Source of the DNA: Eggerthellaceae bacterium
GTDB lineage: Bacteria; Actinomycetota; Coriobacteriia; Coriobacteriales; Eggerthellaceae
Assembly (NCBI GenBank): GCA_900753095.1
Contig: CAADXT010000018.1
Span: forward strand, 1 to 17,464
Direction: 5' to 3'
Length of the DNA stretch: 17,464 bases
Of the stretch, positions 6,377-16,570 are shown piece by piece; within the stretch, counting starts at the first letter, position 1; the number at the start of each line of letters is the position of its first letter. Both the position numbers and the translations under genes were made by a program. A model generated the notes under the pieces. That model was not told where the DNA came from, did not search any database, and saw only the letters and a program-made list of their open reading frames with translations.

Positions 6377-9300
6377 CTACGAAATAAGCTTTCTAAACCA
6401 GTTAGAGATCCTTCCCGTATTTTCGGCATCGGCTTCCTCTTGAGTGGGGGTGGGTTTCTGCTCGGTTGCGCTTGGTGGCTCGCTCTCAACGCCCTCGATT
6501 TCGATGCCGGAGCCTGGAGCTGCCTGCTCGGCTATCGGCTTTTCGGCCTCGGTATCAGCGTTTAGGCTGCCCGCATCGTCTCCGTCCTCTTCATCGCTGG
6601 AAGAGCCATCGGCTTCAGTGGGGCCAGCTTCGCTTCCGCTGTCGCTCGAGGCATCGCTTTTATCGGCGCCTTCGCTGCCTTCGCTCGGGCTCTCGCTGCC
6701 GGTTTCGTCGGGTTTGGCAGACTCGTCTTCGCTGCCTTCGTCGAGGCCTCCGCCATCGCTGTCGCTCGAATCGGGGTTGTGAGCAGGGGTGCCCTCATCG
6801 TCTTTACCGCTCTTGGAGTAATCGATGTCCCCGTTGTCTGTCGGCTGCTCAATCGTTGTCTTGTCTACCAGGTCGATGTGCATCATGGTGCGTATACGGT
6901 TTTCCACCGACAGCAATTCCGTATCGATCGCTTGATGGATTTCCTCTTCGGTGGGCTTCGTTGTGTAGTCGGTGTCTGCGTAAAGTTGGCGTGCAACCGT
7001 CGTGCGCATCTCGTCGTAGTCGGCATAGCCGGCAAAGCGGTAAATCCAAGAATCGATATAGGTTTGCTCGGAGCCTTGCGGCACCTTGAGGTAAATCTGC
7101 TGCGCTTCCTCTTCCTCGGAAAGCTCGCTGTTGAACCTGAAGGGCGCTTTTGTGGGGGTGTCTTTCTGCAAGATAAGGTCAATGGGCTTATCGCTGGTGA
7201 ACTCAATGGTAGTAAGTGAGGTGCAGCCGTCGAAGGTGTTGGAGAACATCTGCGATACCGCATCCGGGTCGTCCGGGTCAGACGCTTCAGCGCTGAGCTT
7301 CACTGTTTTCAGATAAGGGGAGTAGCTGAAGGCATTCATGCCGATTTCAAGCCATCGTGCACTTGATTCGAACGAGGAAATATTGCTGTGGGCGAAGTCG
7401 TAATCATCGACTACGGCATTCTGGCCGTTTGCGGAGATCTTGACATCGCCATTCAATCCAGCGCTGTCGATAGAGGCATCGGTGATATGGAACACATCGC
7501 TTCCGAAGAATGCCAGCGAGGATAGGTTATCCCAGTCAATGGTGTAGTTCGTGGTGATGTTCTTGAAAGCGGCGCTCCAAATTTGCACGGTGGTGTCGGG
7601 CAAGTGCAAGGTACTTCCCTCAGCCATGGCTGCGCCAATGCCCAAGAGGATAAAGGGCTCGGTTTTCTGGCACGCATACAAGGCGTAGTTTCCTTCGCTT
7701 GCCTCAACAAGCTGGTAATCATCAACCACTGAATCATTGAAGTAGTCGAAGTAATAGCCGCCCCAGGGGTCAAGATAGCCTGTGGAACCGTCAAGACACC
7801 ACAAGATGCACTGACCGTAATTCGGCGTGTCGTACGTTGCGAAAGTAGCCTTTTTGGCACGCGAGGCAATGAAACGGATGCTGTCGCAATCGGCATACGC
7901 GCTGTCGCCAAACGTGATCGAGTTTTTGTTGGCTATGAAGATGCCCTGGAGGCTTGGGCATCCATAGAAGGCGCGGGCGCCTACTTCGGTAACGCTTTCA
8001 TCGAGGATGGCCCATTTCAGGGTTTGGCTGTTTGCGAACAGGTCAGGATATAGGGCGGTTGCCTTTATCTGCTCGCCGTCCTGCGCGGTGATCACGCCGG
8101 TGAATTCTTCAATGCCCTCGGGCGCCTTCAAGATGGTAACGTCGCTGCCGTCGGTGATGTAGGAGTAGCCCTCTTGCGAGGTACTCATCGTAGTGGCGCT
8201 TACGCCGCTTGCGCCCGAAGCTGCCAGCTGTTGCTCAACGTTGGCGCGTTGCTCCTCGTTTGAGCAGATGATCTCCGATACGCTGCTACCGTCAAAGCAT
8301 CCCTCTTCAAAGGAAGGCGTTTCTTCGCCCGTAAGAAGGATGGTGTGGATGGATCCGCTGTTGCTGAAGCACCCCTTCCGAACAGCTACGTTTTCATTGA
8401 GCGACACCGATTCAACGCCGGAATCGACGATCGTGTAGAGTTCGCTGTCGGTGCGCATGAACTCGTCTTTGTAGTAAAGCTCGGTATCCGGATCGGACTC
8501 CAAGGTGAGCTTGTTGCCCTCCCATTCGCTGAACTCATCATGGTAGCGGTTGGCAAAGGCCGCTAGCAGGCTGTCCTTGATCTGGAAAGTTCGGGCTTCC
8601 CAAGCGCTGAAATCGATGGTAGGAATGGCATCCTCGTTGGATGCCTGGATAACCACCTTTGTGAAGCTCTCTTCGGTGCTGGCATTAGGCAGGTTGATTG
8701 CGGTAATGCCCTCGGGAACTACCAGCTCGGGGATATCGAGGGGAATGCCCAGGTACTCGTTTCCTTCTTTGTTGGTAAGGATTCCGTCTTCAGTGGCTGC
8801 GAAAGCCAGGTTGTCTTCGCTCACCACGTAGCGCTTGGTGACGAAGAAGAAAGAATCGGTAGCGTTTATGTTGATGGTGCAAGAGGGGATAACGATCTTG
8901 TCGGCATAGATCATGTTCATGCCGAACGAGGCATCGATCGATTGGATGCCGTTGGGCACGGTTAGCGTGATGTTGTCGTCCTCGTCAAGCGAGTAAACAG
9001 GGCTGTCGCCCGAGGTAGCGGTAAGCGTTTGCAGGTAGCAGAGCCCTATGCCATCGAGCCAGGCGGTTTGAAGCGAGACATCGCACCCTTCGGGCGTATC
9101 GGCAACGTCGCCTATCTGGACAACGTGGCGCCCTGGCTCAGGCTCGTAAAGGAAGCTTATCGGCTTGTCGTTCTCCTTCCAATTCAGGATCAGTTTCGTT
9201 GTCTGGCCAAAATCGTTGATGGCGTCAAGCGATTCGAGGGCATCGGCGGTGTAGGAAAGAAGGTTTACCGGCGAGTCATAGGCTGTTTTTAGGGTTATGG

Positions 9301-10306
9301 GCTTGCCGCTCTCATCTACCGCGGTGCTAACGATGAACGTGCAGGAGTCCTCGGGCTCAATCTCGACGGTTTTGTAGGTCCATTCGCCGTTGGAATCAAA
9401 GCGGTACCCGACGGTGACGGTGAAGGGGCCATCGGGCGCTACGGGCGGATACTTCTCGATTTTGAAGTAAGGGTAAGACTCGAATTCTTCTTTGCTGTTG
9501 CAGATGAACTGATAAAGGCTTGCTTCTCCTTTTTTGCCCACTGTAACGCTGGTGTTAAGGGCGCAGAACACCGACCACGGGTCAAGCTTCTGGCCCTTGT
9601 AGATCTTGTAAGAGCCGGAATACCCATTGATGCCGTTGTCGTTGATGTCTTCCGGGCCATAGCCATCGGCAAGGCCGTCTCGGTTAACGGGGTCGGCAGG
9701 AAGAAAGGGGTCGTTCGCCATGCTGTCTTTGCTGGGTGTTGGGTCGGAAGGCAAGATGTCGTAGCCGCCACCGCCACCGTTGTTGCCGCCACCGCCGGGA
9801 TTGTCTCCACCTCCGCTGTTTCCGCCTGTGTTGTCGGAACTGTCGCCGGTTCCGGAGTTGTTTCCGTTGTCTCCGCCGCCGATGACGCTTGGGTCTATTA
9901 CCGGGCCGTTAGCGCCGTTTCCGGTGCCGTCCTGGGAGCCGTTCCCGTTTCCGTTGCCGGCAACAAGGCCGCTGTCGGCGCTGCCGTTTGAAGAGACGCG
10001 TAGAGCGGTGGTGCCAGAACCGCCTTCTGTGGGCAGGGAGCCCTGCTTGTTCGTGCTCTTGCTGGAGTCCGCCTGGTCTTCCTGATCGCTTCCATCGTCA
10101 TGGCGGTTGGCGCTTGCGTCGGTGTCGGAAGGGTTCGCCTGATAGCCCTTCTGCGAGTCCTTGTCTCCCTGCGTGTAGGCGGAGGTGAAGTTCTTCGGGT
10201 CGAATTCGGCGCCGTTGTTCGAGAGCGCAAACGCACCTGCGCCGAAGGCACCTACAAGGGCGATAGAGGCAGCGGCTGCTGCAATATGGTTCGAAGGATT
10301 AGCCAT
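6377..10306 (-). CDS. Large exported leucine-rich-repeat (BspA-like) protein
   Basis: A 1309-aa surface-type protein and last gene of the minus-strand operon. Order of parts: a hydrophobic segment (about 8-28) ending GAFALS, a signal peptide or anchor, with no Lys/Arg before it; a polar linker; a Gly/Asn/Ser/Asp-rich low-complexity stretch (about 117-182); a globular part with YKIYKGQKLDPWSVFCAL (about 233-250) and several Cys; then LRR_5/BspA-type repeats, seen as VTEVGARAFYGCPSLQGI near 775 and IGMNAFSYSPYLKTVKL and NTFDGCTSLTTIEF near 990-1035; finally an acidic Ser/Asp/Glu/Gly-rich tail (about 1165-1295) and a basic aromatic end, NWFRKLIS. There is no LPXTG sorting signal and no C-terminal membrane span. 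Start: ATG 10306 with AAGGAG six bases upstream, overlapping the stop of the preceding transglutaminase-like gene. BspA-like repeats often bind host or bacterial surfaces, but the ligand is unknown. Confidence 0.82.
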   Translation of the reverse strand: MANPSNHIAAAAASIALVGAFGAGAFALSNNGAEFDPKNFTSAYTQGDKDSQKGYQANPSDTDASANRHDDGSDQEDQADSSKSTNKQGSLPTEGGSGTTALRVSSNGSADSGLVAGNGNGNGSQDGTGNGANGPVIDPSVIGGGDNGNNSGTGDSSDNTGGNSGGGDNPGGGGNNGGGGGYDILPSDPTPSKDSMANDPFLPADPVNRDGLADGYGPEDINDNGINGYSGSYKIYKGQKLDPWSVFCALNTSVTVGKKGEASLYQFICNSKEEFESYPYFKIEKYPPVAPDGPFTVTVGYRFDSNGEWTYKTVEIEPEDSCTFIVSTAVDESGKPITLKTAYDSPVNLLSYTADALESLDAINDFGQTTKLILNWKENDKPISFLYEPEPGRHVVQIGDVADTPEGCDVSLQTAWLDGIGLCYLQTLTATSGDSPVYSLDEDDNITLTVPNGIQSIDASFGMNMIYADKIVIPSCTININATDSFFFVTKRYVVSEDNLAFAATEDGILTNKEGNEYLGIPLDIPELVVPEGITAINLPNASTEESFTKVVIQASNEDAIPTIDFSAWEARTFQIKDSLLAAFANRYHDEFSEWEGNKLTLESDPDTELYYKDEFMRTDSELYTIVDSGVESVSLNENVAVRKGCFSNSGSIHTILLTGEETPSFEEGCFDGSSVSEIICSNEEQRANVEQQLAASGASGVSATTMSTSQEGYSYITDGSDVTILKAPEGIEEFTGVITAQDGEQIKATALYPDLFANSQTLKWAILDESVTEVGARAFYGCPSLQGIFIANKNSITFGDSAYADCDSIRFIASRAKKATFATYDTPNYGQCILWCLDGSTGYLDPWGGYYFDYFNDSVVDDYQLVEASEGNYALYACQKTEPFILLGIGAAMAEGSTLHLPDTTVQIWSAAFKNITTNYTIDWDNLSSLAFFGSDVFHITDASIDSAGLNGDVKISANGQNAVVDDYDFAHSNISSFESSARWLEIGMNAFSYSPYLKTVKLSAEASDPDDPDAVSQMFSNTFDGCTSLTTIEFTSDKPIDLILQKDTPTKAPFRFNSELSEEEEAQQIYLKVPQGSEQTYIDSWIYRFAGYADYDEMRTTVARQLYADTDYTTKPTEEEIHQAIDTELLSVENRIRTMMHIDLVDKTTIEQPTDNGDIDYSKSGKDDEGTPAHNPDSSDSDGGGLDEGSEDESAKPDETGSESPSEGSEGADKSDASSDSGSEAGPTEADGSSSDEEDGDDAGSLNADTEAEKPIAEQAAPGSGIEIEGVESEPPSATEQKPTPTQEEADAENTGRISNWFRKLIS

Positions 10307-10316
10307 GGCCTGCTCC

Positions 10317-12659
10317 TTACAATGCTTTTATGAAATAGCGCTTTATACGCTGAGTGGCGGATTGAGTTGCTGGCAAGCAGGCATGGGCTCGTCCGGCGAA
10401 GCGACGAAGCGTGCGCATTTCGTTGGGCTTCAGCTTGTGTCCACCGAAGGCATATGCTTGGTGGATGGTTACTGCGCGGCGATACTCTTCGGCATCGATG
10501 CCGGGGAAGGCATGCTCGAATTCGTCTAAGCAGTCGAGTGGGCGCGTTTGGTCGTAGTGCGCAATGCCCTCTGAAAGCACCAGAGCGAGGTAGCGGAACA
10601 GGGCCGGCACGGAAACGGCCTGATCATCTTTGCTTATTTGGCGGTTACGGTGCGCAATGCGAACTCTGCGTTGCAGCAACAGCACGCCGATCGCGATAAG
10701 CACGGCGATTATCAGCAGAACGGTGTTCACGGCAAAGCGAAGGGCGATTTCGGAAGAGGTTTGCGGGGGCTCTTCATCGTCCATCTGCCCGATAACCGAT
10801 TCCGATTGCATGATCTGCCCCGAACCGTTGCTGCGCGCCTCGTCTACATCGATAACCTGGTCGGCTTCGAGGTTCTGCGAGTAGAAGCCCGGCGTTACCT
10901 CAACAGGGGTCCAGCCCACGCCGTCCAGATACACCTCAACCCATGCATGGGCATCGTGCGCATTCAAGTTGAGGGGCGAGTCGTTTCGGGCTGCGTCGTT
11001 CACGTTGTTCATGTCGGCGCGGTAGCCTTCCGCATAGCGGGCGGGAATGCCCTGGCTGCGCAACGCGAGCGTTGCCGCCGTGGCGAAGTAGGCGGAGTTG
11101 CCCGAGCGCGCTTCGCCCAGGAACCATTGCGTAAAAGGCTGGGAGCTGTCGGGGGCAGCGGGCGTTTCGCTGTAGCTTGCCAGCGTGTCGAGCATGGTGC
11201 GCACGCGGCTTATCACCGCATACTCGGAAGAGGCCGAAGAGGCATCCCATGTTGCATCGTTGAAAATGAGCTCGTCGATGGCAGCCTCTTCTTCCTCGCT
11301 TACCTCAAGATAGTTGGTGTGCGCAAAGGCGGTGTAGACGTTTTCCGCTGTGGCATACGGGCTGGGGCTTTCGGCGAGCCAGGTGGTGTTGGCGAACGTG
11401 TCGCTTTGGGCGACGTCGTCCATGGTGAACTGATAGGAGCGGGTGCCGATGAAGCCGCTTTGCGGCGCGCCGTCGATGTCGAGCGATCCGTTGCCATCAA
11501 GGCTGCGCAAGGTGTAAGGCGTGTACAGGTATTTGGAGTTGGCGTTTTCCGCGTTGACGGAGATGGTTGCGGTGTCGGGCTGCTCTGCGTTTTCCGCTTC
11601 CGCGTTGGCATCGTCATAGGCGGCGCGCTGCTCCGCGGGGATGAACCCCTGCTTGCCAAGCCACTTCATAACGCCGCGCCATTCGCCTTCGTAGGCGCTA
11701 TGGCTTATCGGCTGCCATGCTCCGTTTTCGAAGGTTGCGCCAGTGAAACCGTGCAGCAGCAGGTTGTCGGAAACCTGCCCGTTTACGGAAAGGGAAAGGC
11801 CGGAGCCCTCTCCCTCGTTCATGGTGTTGGCGGTTGCGAGGCTGCCCTGGGGCAGGGTGTCGCTTCCGTATCGGGCCTCATCGATGTTTTTCTCAAAGGC
11901 GTTGTAAGCTGAGCTCACTGCTGGGTTGGGCGTGTAGAGCACCAGGAAGGCGGCGAAGAACACTGCGCATAGGCCAATGCTGCTCAGCGCGCCCACAACG
12001 GCAAACGATGTTGGGTAGGAAGAACCGCGCAGCTGGGTGAACCTGCACTGCGATAGCCACGCGCCCAGGCCCAGCGCTGCTGCAACGGCAGCCGCCCCAA
12101 GGCCAAGCTTTATGCAGCCGCCGCACAGCACAACTACGGAAACCAGCGTGACTCCCGGTACCCTCGTGCGGGTAGCCGCCCAGGAAAGGACGCCGGAAAG
12201 CACGCCCATGCCAATGCCGAACAGCGCAGAGCCCGCTACCTGGCTGCCCGTGCCAATCAGATGAAAATAGGCGCCATAGGCATCGTCGAAGCGGCACACC
12301 ACTGCGTTATGCAGGGAGTACAGCCCCTCGCGCGCGGAAGGCAGTATCAGCAGAAGTGCGATGGATGCCAGCGCAACCGCGAAAGCAAAGTAGCCGACGC
12401 GGCGTTTGTTCGCAAGATAGCATTCTGCAAAGCCCAAGCCGGTTGCCACGATAAGGCCCGAGGCAAGCATGCATATCAACACGGTTTGCGTTACGCAGCC
12501 AGCGGCAAGCGCGGGCGCCATGGCGGCAAGAAGCGCAGCGGGAAACGCCGAAGAGGCGCCTGCGAAAAGCTTCGAATCGGCCTTATGCTTGCCGGGGGTT
12601 TCCGGCGAAAGAAAAACCGTTTCCTCGGCGGCGGTGTTGTTGTTTGCGCGTGTTGCCAT
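10317..12659 (-). CDS. TgpA-like membrane protein with transglutaminase fold, catalytic Cys replaced
   Basis: A 780-aa protein with several N-terminal membrane spans (hydrophobic between about 38-73, 88-107, 141-205 and 218-242), a large extracytoplasmic part, one span near 643-663, and a cytoplasmic C-terminal domain resembling the DUF4129 end of TgpA proteins. The transglutaminase core is clear: GNSAYFATAATLALRSQGIP (520-539), ARYAEGY (540-546) and DAHAWVEVYLDGVGW (569-583). The family triad is Cys-His-Asp; here the Cys position is S522 (codon TCC), the His is kept (H571), and the Asp position is E587 in VEVTPGF. Peptidase or transglutaminase activity is therefore doubtful; the domain may bind rather than cleave. 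Start: ATG 12659, two bases after the DUF58 stop, with GGAG about nine bases upstream. The MoxR-DUF58-TgpA order is a known bacterial gene triplet. Confidence 0.85.
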   Translation of the reverse strand: MATRANNNTAAEETVFLSPETPGKHKADSKLFAGASSAFPAALLAAMAPALAAGCVTQTVLICMLASGLIVATGLGFAECYLANKRRVGYFAFAVALASIALLLILPSAREGLYSLHNAVVCRFDDAYGAYFHLIGTGSQVAGSALFGIGMGVLSGVLSWAATRTRVPGVTLVSVVVLCGGCIKLGLGAAAVAAALGLGAWLSQCRFTQLRGSSYPTSFAVVGALSSIGLCAVFFAAFLVLYTPNPAVSSAYNAFEKNIDEARYGSDTLPQGSLATANTMNEGEGSGLSLSVNGQVSDNLLLHGFTGATFENGAWQPISHSAYEGEWRGVMKWLGKQGFIPAEQRAAYDDANAEAENAEQPDTATISVNAENANSKYLYTPYTLRSLDGNGSLDIDGAPQSGFIGTRSYQFTMDDVAQSDTFANTTWLAESPSPYATAENVYTAFAHTNYLEVSEEEEAAIDELIFNDATWDASSASSEYAVISRVRTMLDTLASYSETPAAPDSSQPFTQWFLGEARSGNSAYFATAATLALRSQGIPARYAEGYRADMNNVNDAARNDSPLNLNAHDAHAWVEVYLDGVGWTPVEVTPGFYSQNLEADQVIDVDEARSNGSGQIMQSESVIGQMDDEEPPQTSSEIALRFAVNTVLLIIAVLIAIGVLLLQRRVRIAHRNRQISKDDQAVSVPALFRYLALVLSEGIAHYDQTRPLDCLDEFEHAFPGIDAEEYRRAVTIHQAYAFGGHKLKPNEMRTLRRFAGRAHACLPATQSATQRIKRYFIKAL

Positions 12660-12661
12660 GG

Positions 12662-13828
12662 CTAAATCTCCAGTACCTTGGTTTCTGCCACGGCATCTGC
12701 AGGCAGGTTGATAAGGGGGTATCCGCCCGATTCGTCGACGGTCATAACCCCGTTGTTCGCCACGCGGATAACGCTCAGGTCAACCGTTCTGCGCAGTTTT
12801 GCGGGGAGGGTGTTGTCATCGAGGTTGGTGATAAGCACCACTTTGGTGTCGTGCGGCGCGGAGCCGTCGATGCGAAACGGTCTTGCGTCGGCGGTTTCGC
12901 CGGTGGCGAGGGGAATCTCCATCAGGTTGTCTACCATCTCGTCGAACAGCACGCGGTTGTCAACGAAAAGGGAGCGCAGGATGTGCCCATCGCTTTCTGC
13001 CACCGTATGCTCAATGTTCTGACGCACCAGTGCCAGGCTCACCGATGTCAGCACCGATAGCGCGGCATTGAGGGCGTTGATCTGCTGCTGCTCTTCCATA
13101 TGGTAGGCGTGGGCATCGAAGAGCAGCACGATGTTGTGCTCGGCAGGGCGAGAAGGCTCGCGTACCAGCAGCTCGTCGAAGCGCGCCGAAAGCTTCCAGT
13201 GCACCGATTTCAGCGAGTCGCCGTTGCGGAAATCGCGCATCTCGAACACCTCGGTGCGGTCTTGCCCCTTATGCTGGCGATCGTAGGTAGCGCCGGAGAA
13301 GTTGGTGAAGCTGACGCGTTCTGCGTGAACGATTAAGTCGTTGATCTGCGGATACACCGTATACGATCCCGTTATCTCGGGATGCTTCGCCGTGAATTTT
13401 GCGAAGCCCATAACGTCGGTAACGTGCACCGACGCGACAGAGAGCATTACGTGTCCGCAGAGCTGGGTGTTCAGGGGGAACAGGTAGGTTTCGTGGCGCG
13501 CAACGGAAGGCGCCAGGCTGATGGGTATGCGGCGCACCGTGCCCAAAAGCAGGTTGTGCCCTTCAAGCACAAGCTCCACGCGTCCCTTTAGCGGAAGGGG
13601 GCGCTGGATGGATATTTTCAGCGAAAGCTCTTGGCCCACTGTGCATGAGGGCTGCACGTCGAGCGAGATTGCTGTGCGGTGGGAAGCGAACAAGCTTGCG
13701 ACGATGCCCGCAAGAGGGGAAAGCGCAATGGCCGCCATCAGCGCCAGCGCAGCGGCGTTGTTTGTGGCGAAGAAGGTGAACACGGCACCTATCAGGGCTA
13801 TTGCGTATATGGTCCAGTTAACTATCAT
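12662..13828 (-). CDS. DUF58 domain-containing membrane protein
   Basis: The 388-aa product has two hydrophobic segments at the N terminus (about 5-22 and 26-46), a beta-rich extracytoplasmic or juxtamembrane region, and the diagnostic DUF58 block at 188-224, including FEMRDFRNGDSLKSVHWKLS (195-214) and ARFDELLVRE (215-224). A vWA-like strand, NIVLLFDAH (232-240), follows, but it reads DAH rather than a classical DxSxS metal site. DUF58 proteins sit next to MoxR ATPases and are thought to be their partners in envelope protein maturation; the biochemical role is not settled. Start: ATG 13828, 27 bases after the MoxR stop. The ribosome site is weak (AAGAAACGA upstream), so translation may depend on coupling. 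Confidence 0.87.
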   Translation of the reverse strand: MIVNWTIYAIALIGAVFTFFATNNAAALALMAAIALSPLAGIVASLFASHRTAISLDVQPSCTVGQELSLKISIQRPLPLKGRVELVLEGHNLLLGTVRRIPISLAPSVARHETYLFPLNTQLCGHVMLSVASVHVTDVMGFAKFTAKHPEITGSYTVYPQINDLIVHAERVSFTNFSGATYDRQHKGQDRTEVFEMRDFRNGDSLKSVHWKLSARFDELLVREPSRPAEHNIVLLFDAHAYHMEEQQQINALNAALSVLTSVSLALVRQNIEHTVAESDGHILRSLFVDNRVLFDEMVDNLMEIPLATGETADARPFRIDGSAPHDTKVVLITNLDDNTLPAKLRRTVDLSVIRVANNGVMTVDESGGYPLINLPADAVAETKVLEI

Positions 13829-13855
13829 GCCTGTTCGTTTCTTGAGGGGCGAAGC

Positions 13856-14809
13856 TTAGAAGCCGCCGTGGGTTTGTCCCATGGAAGGGGCGGGGACGCG
13901 TTGCATCACCTGCTCGAGGATGTCCTCTGCGGTGATGGACTCGATGCGCGCCTGGGGCTTCAGCACCAAACGGTGCGCGCATACCGCCGTGAACACCTCG
14001 CGCACGTCTTCGGGTGTCACGAAGTCGCGTTCGCGGATAAGCGCGCAAGCGCGTGCCATGCGGGCAAGGGCGATGATGCCTCGAGGGCTTACGCCCAGCT
14101 CAACGAGGCTGGCGTTGCGGGTTTCCTCGCCCAGGCGCACGATGTAGTCAAGCACGCTGTCGGCAATCTGCACGTTGCCCAGGAAGTTCTGGACGCCCAT
14201 CAAGTCGTCGCGGCTAACCTTGGGCTTGATGTCGTCGAGCGGATTGCTGTAGCGCTTCGCTTTCAGGATGTTCACCTGGTCTTGCGTGGAAGGGTAGCCG
14301 ATGCTCAGGCGCACCATGAAGCGGTCGAGCTGGCTGTCGGGCAGGGGCTGCGTGCCGGCAGAGCCTACGGGGTTCTCGGTGGCTATGCACACGAAGGGGC
14401 GCGGAACCATGCGGGTAACGCCGTCTACCGTCACGGAGAGCTCTTCCATAACCTCCAGCAACGCCGACTGCGTTTTGGCGCTGGTTCGGTTGATCTCGTC
14501 GGCCAGGAGCAGGTTGCAGTTAACGGCGCCCCAGGTGAAGCTGAATTCGTTGGTCTCGCGGTTGAACATGGTGAAGCCCGTGATGTCGGAGGGCATGGTG
14601 TCGGGCGTGAACTGCACGCGCTTGTAGCCCAGGTCAAGCGCCTTGGAAAGCGCCAGGGCAAGCGTGGTTTTGCCGGTGCCGGGAACGTCTTCCAAAAGGA
14701 TGTGGCCACCTGCATAGATGGCCATCAGCGCCTTTTCGACAACGTCTTGCTTGCCAACGAGGGCCTTGTTCACCTCGGCGATGATGGATTTCGACTGCTC
14801 GACGATCAT
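13856..14809 (-). CDS. MoxR-family AAA+ ATPase
   Basis: MoxR ATPases act as chaperones that help partner proteins, often DUF58 or vWA proteins, mature or load cofactors. The 317-aa product has Walker A VPGTGKTT (42-49), Walker B LLLADEINR (100-108), sensor 1 ATENP (143-147), the arginine-finger region LDRF (161-164), and sensor 2 SPRG (241-244), all intact, so it should hydrolyse ATP. It is cytosolic. Start: ATG 14809, the base directly after the TAA of the histidine kinase (14812-14810). Its Shine-Dalgarno AAGGGAG lies inside the last kinase codons, so the two genes look translationally coupled. The DUF58, transglutaminase-like and LRR genes follow on the same strand. Confidence 0.93.
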   Translation of the reverse strand: MIVEQSKSIIAEVNKALVGKQDVVEKALMAIYAGGHILLEDVPGTGKTTLALALSKALDLGYKRVQFTPDTMPSDITGFTMFNRETNEFSFTWGAVNCNLLLADEINRTSAKTQSALLEVMEELSVTVDGVTRMVPRPFVCIATENPVGSAGTQPLPDSQLDRFMVRLSIGYPSTQDQVNILKAKRYSNPLDDIKPKVSRDDLMGVQNFLGNVQIADSVLDYIVRLGEETRNASLVELGVSPRGIIALARMARACALIRERDFVTPEDVREVFTAVCAHRLVLKPQARIESITAEDILEQVMQRVPAPSMGQTHGGF

Positions 14810-16453
<1,644 letters not shown>

Positions 16454-16570
16454 GATACCCCTCCTCCATCCTTACCATTTTGACTTATATCAGGCGGTAT
16501 AGCAATGAATTCGCTTCATCCATCGGGTGTTTTGCGACCCCCCGGTGGAAGCATGGGCTTGGTGCGGCGT
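16454..16570. other. Intergenic region between the MFS transporter and the kinase operon
   Basis: 117 bp without a gene. It holds the kinase ribosome site (AGGAGG) and a possible minus-strand -10 box, TATAAG. Only a weak, mismatched stem (about 16520-16550) is visible, with no T run, so no good terminator separates the transporter from the kinase; read-through into the operon is possible. Confidence 0.4.

Noticed and set aside
9760..9960. Repetitive stretch that could suggest a tandem or CRISPR-like repeat
   Set aside because: It is the Gly/Asn/Ser-rich low-complexity linker of the LRR protein; there are no regular repeat units or unique spacers.
10638..11912. A 424-codon + strand open frame opposite the transglutaminase-like gene, and similar long frames at 808-1788, 13679-14824 and (minus strand) 2269-3225
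   Set aside because: All lie antisense to well-supported genes, lack family motifs and show the Ala/Arg/His/Gly bias of shadow frames in GC-rich DNA.
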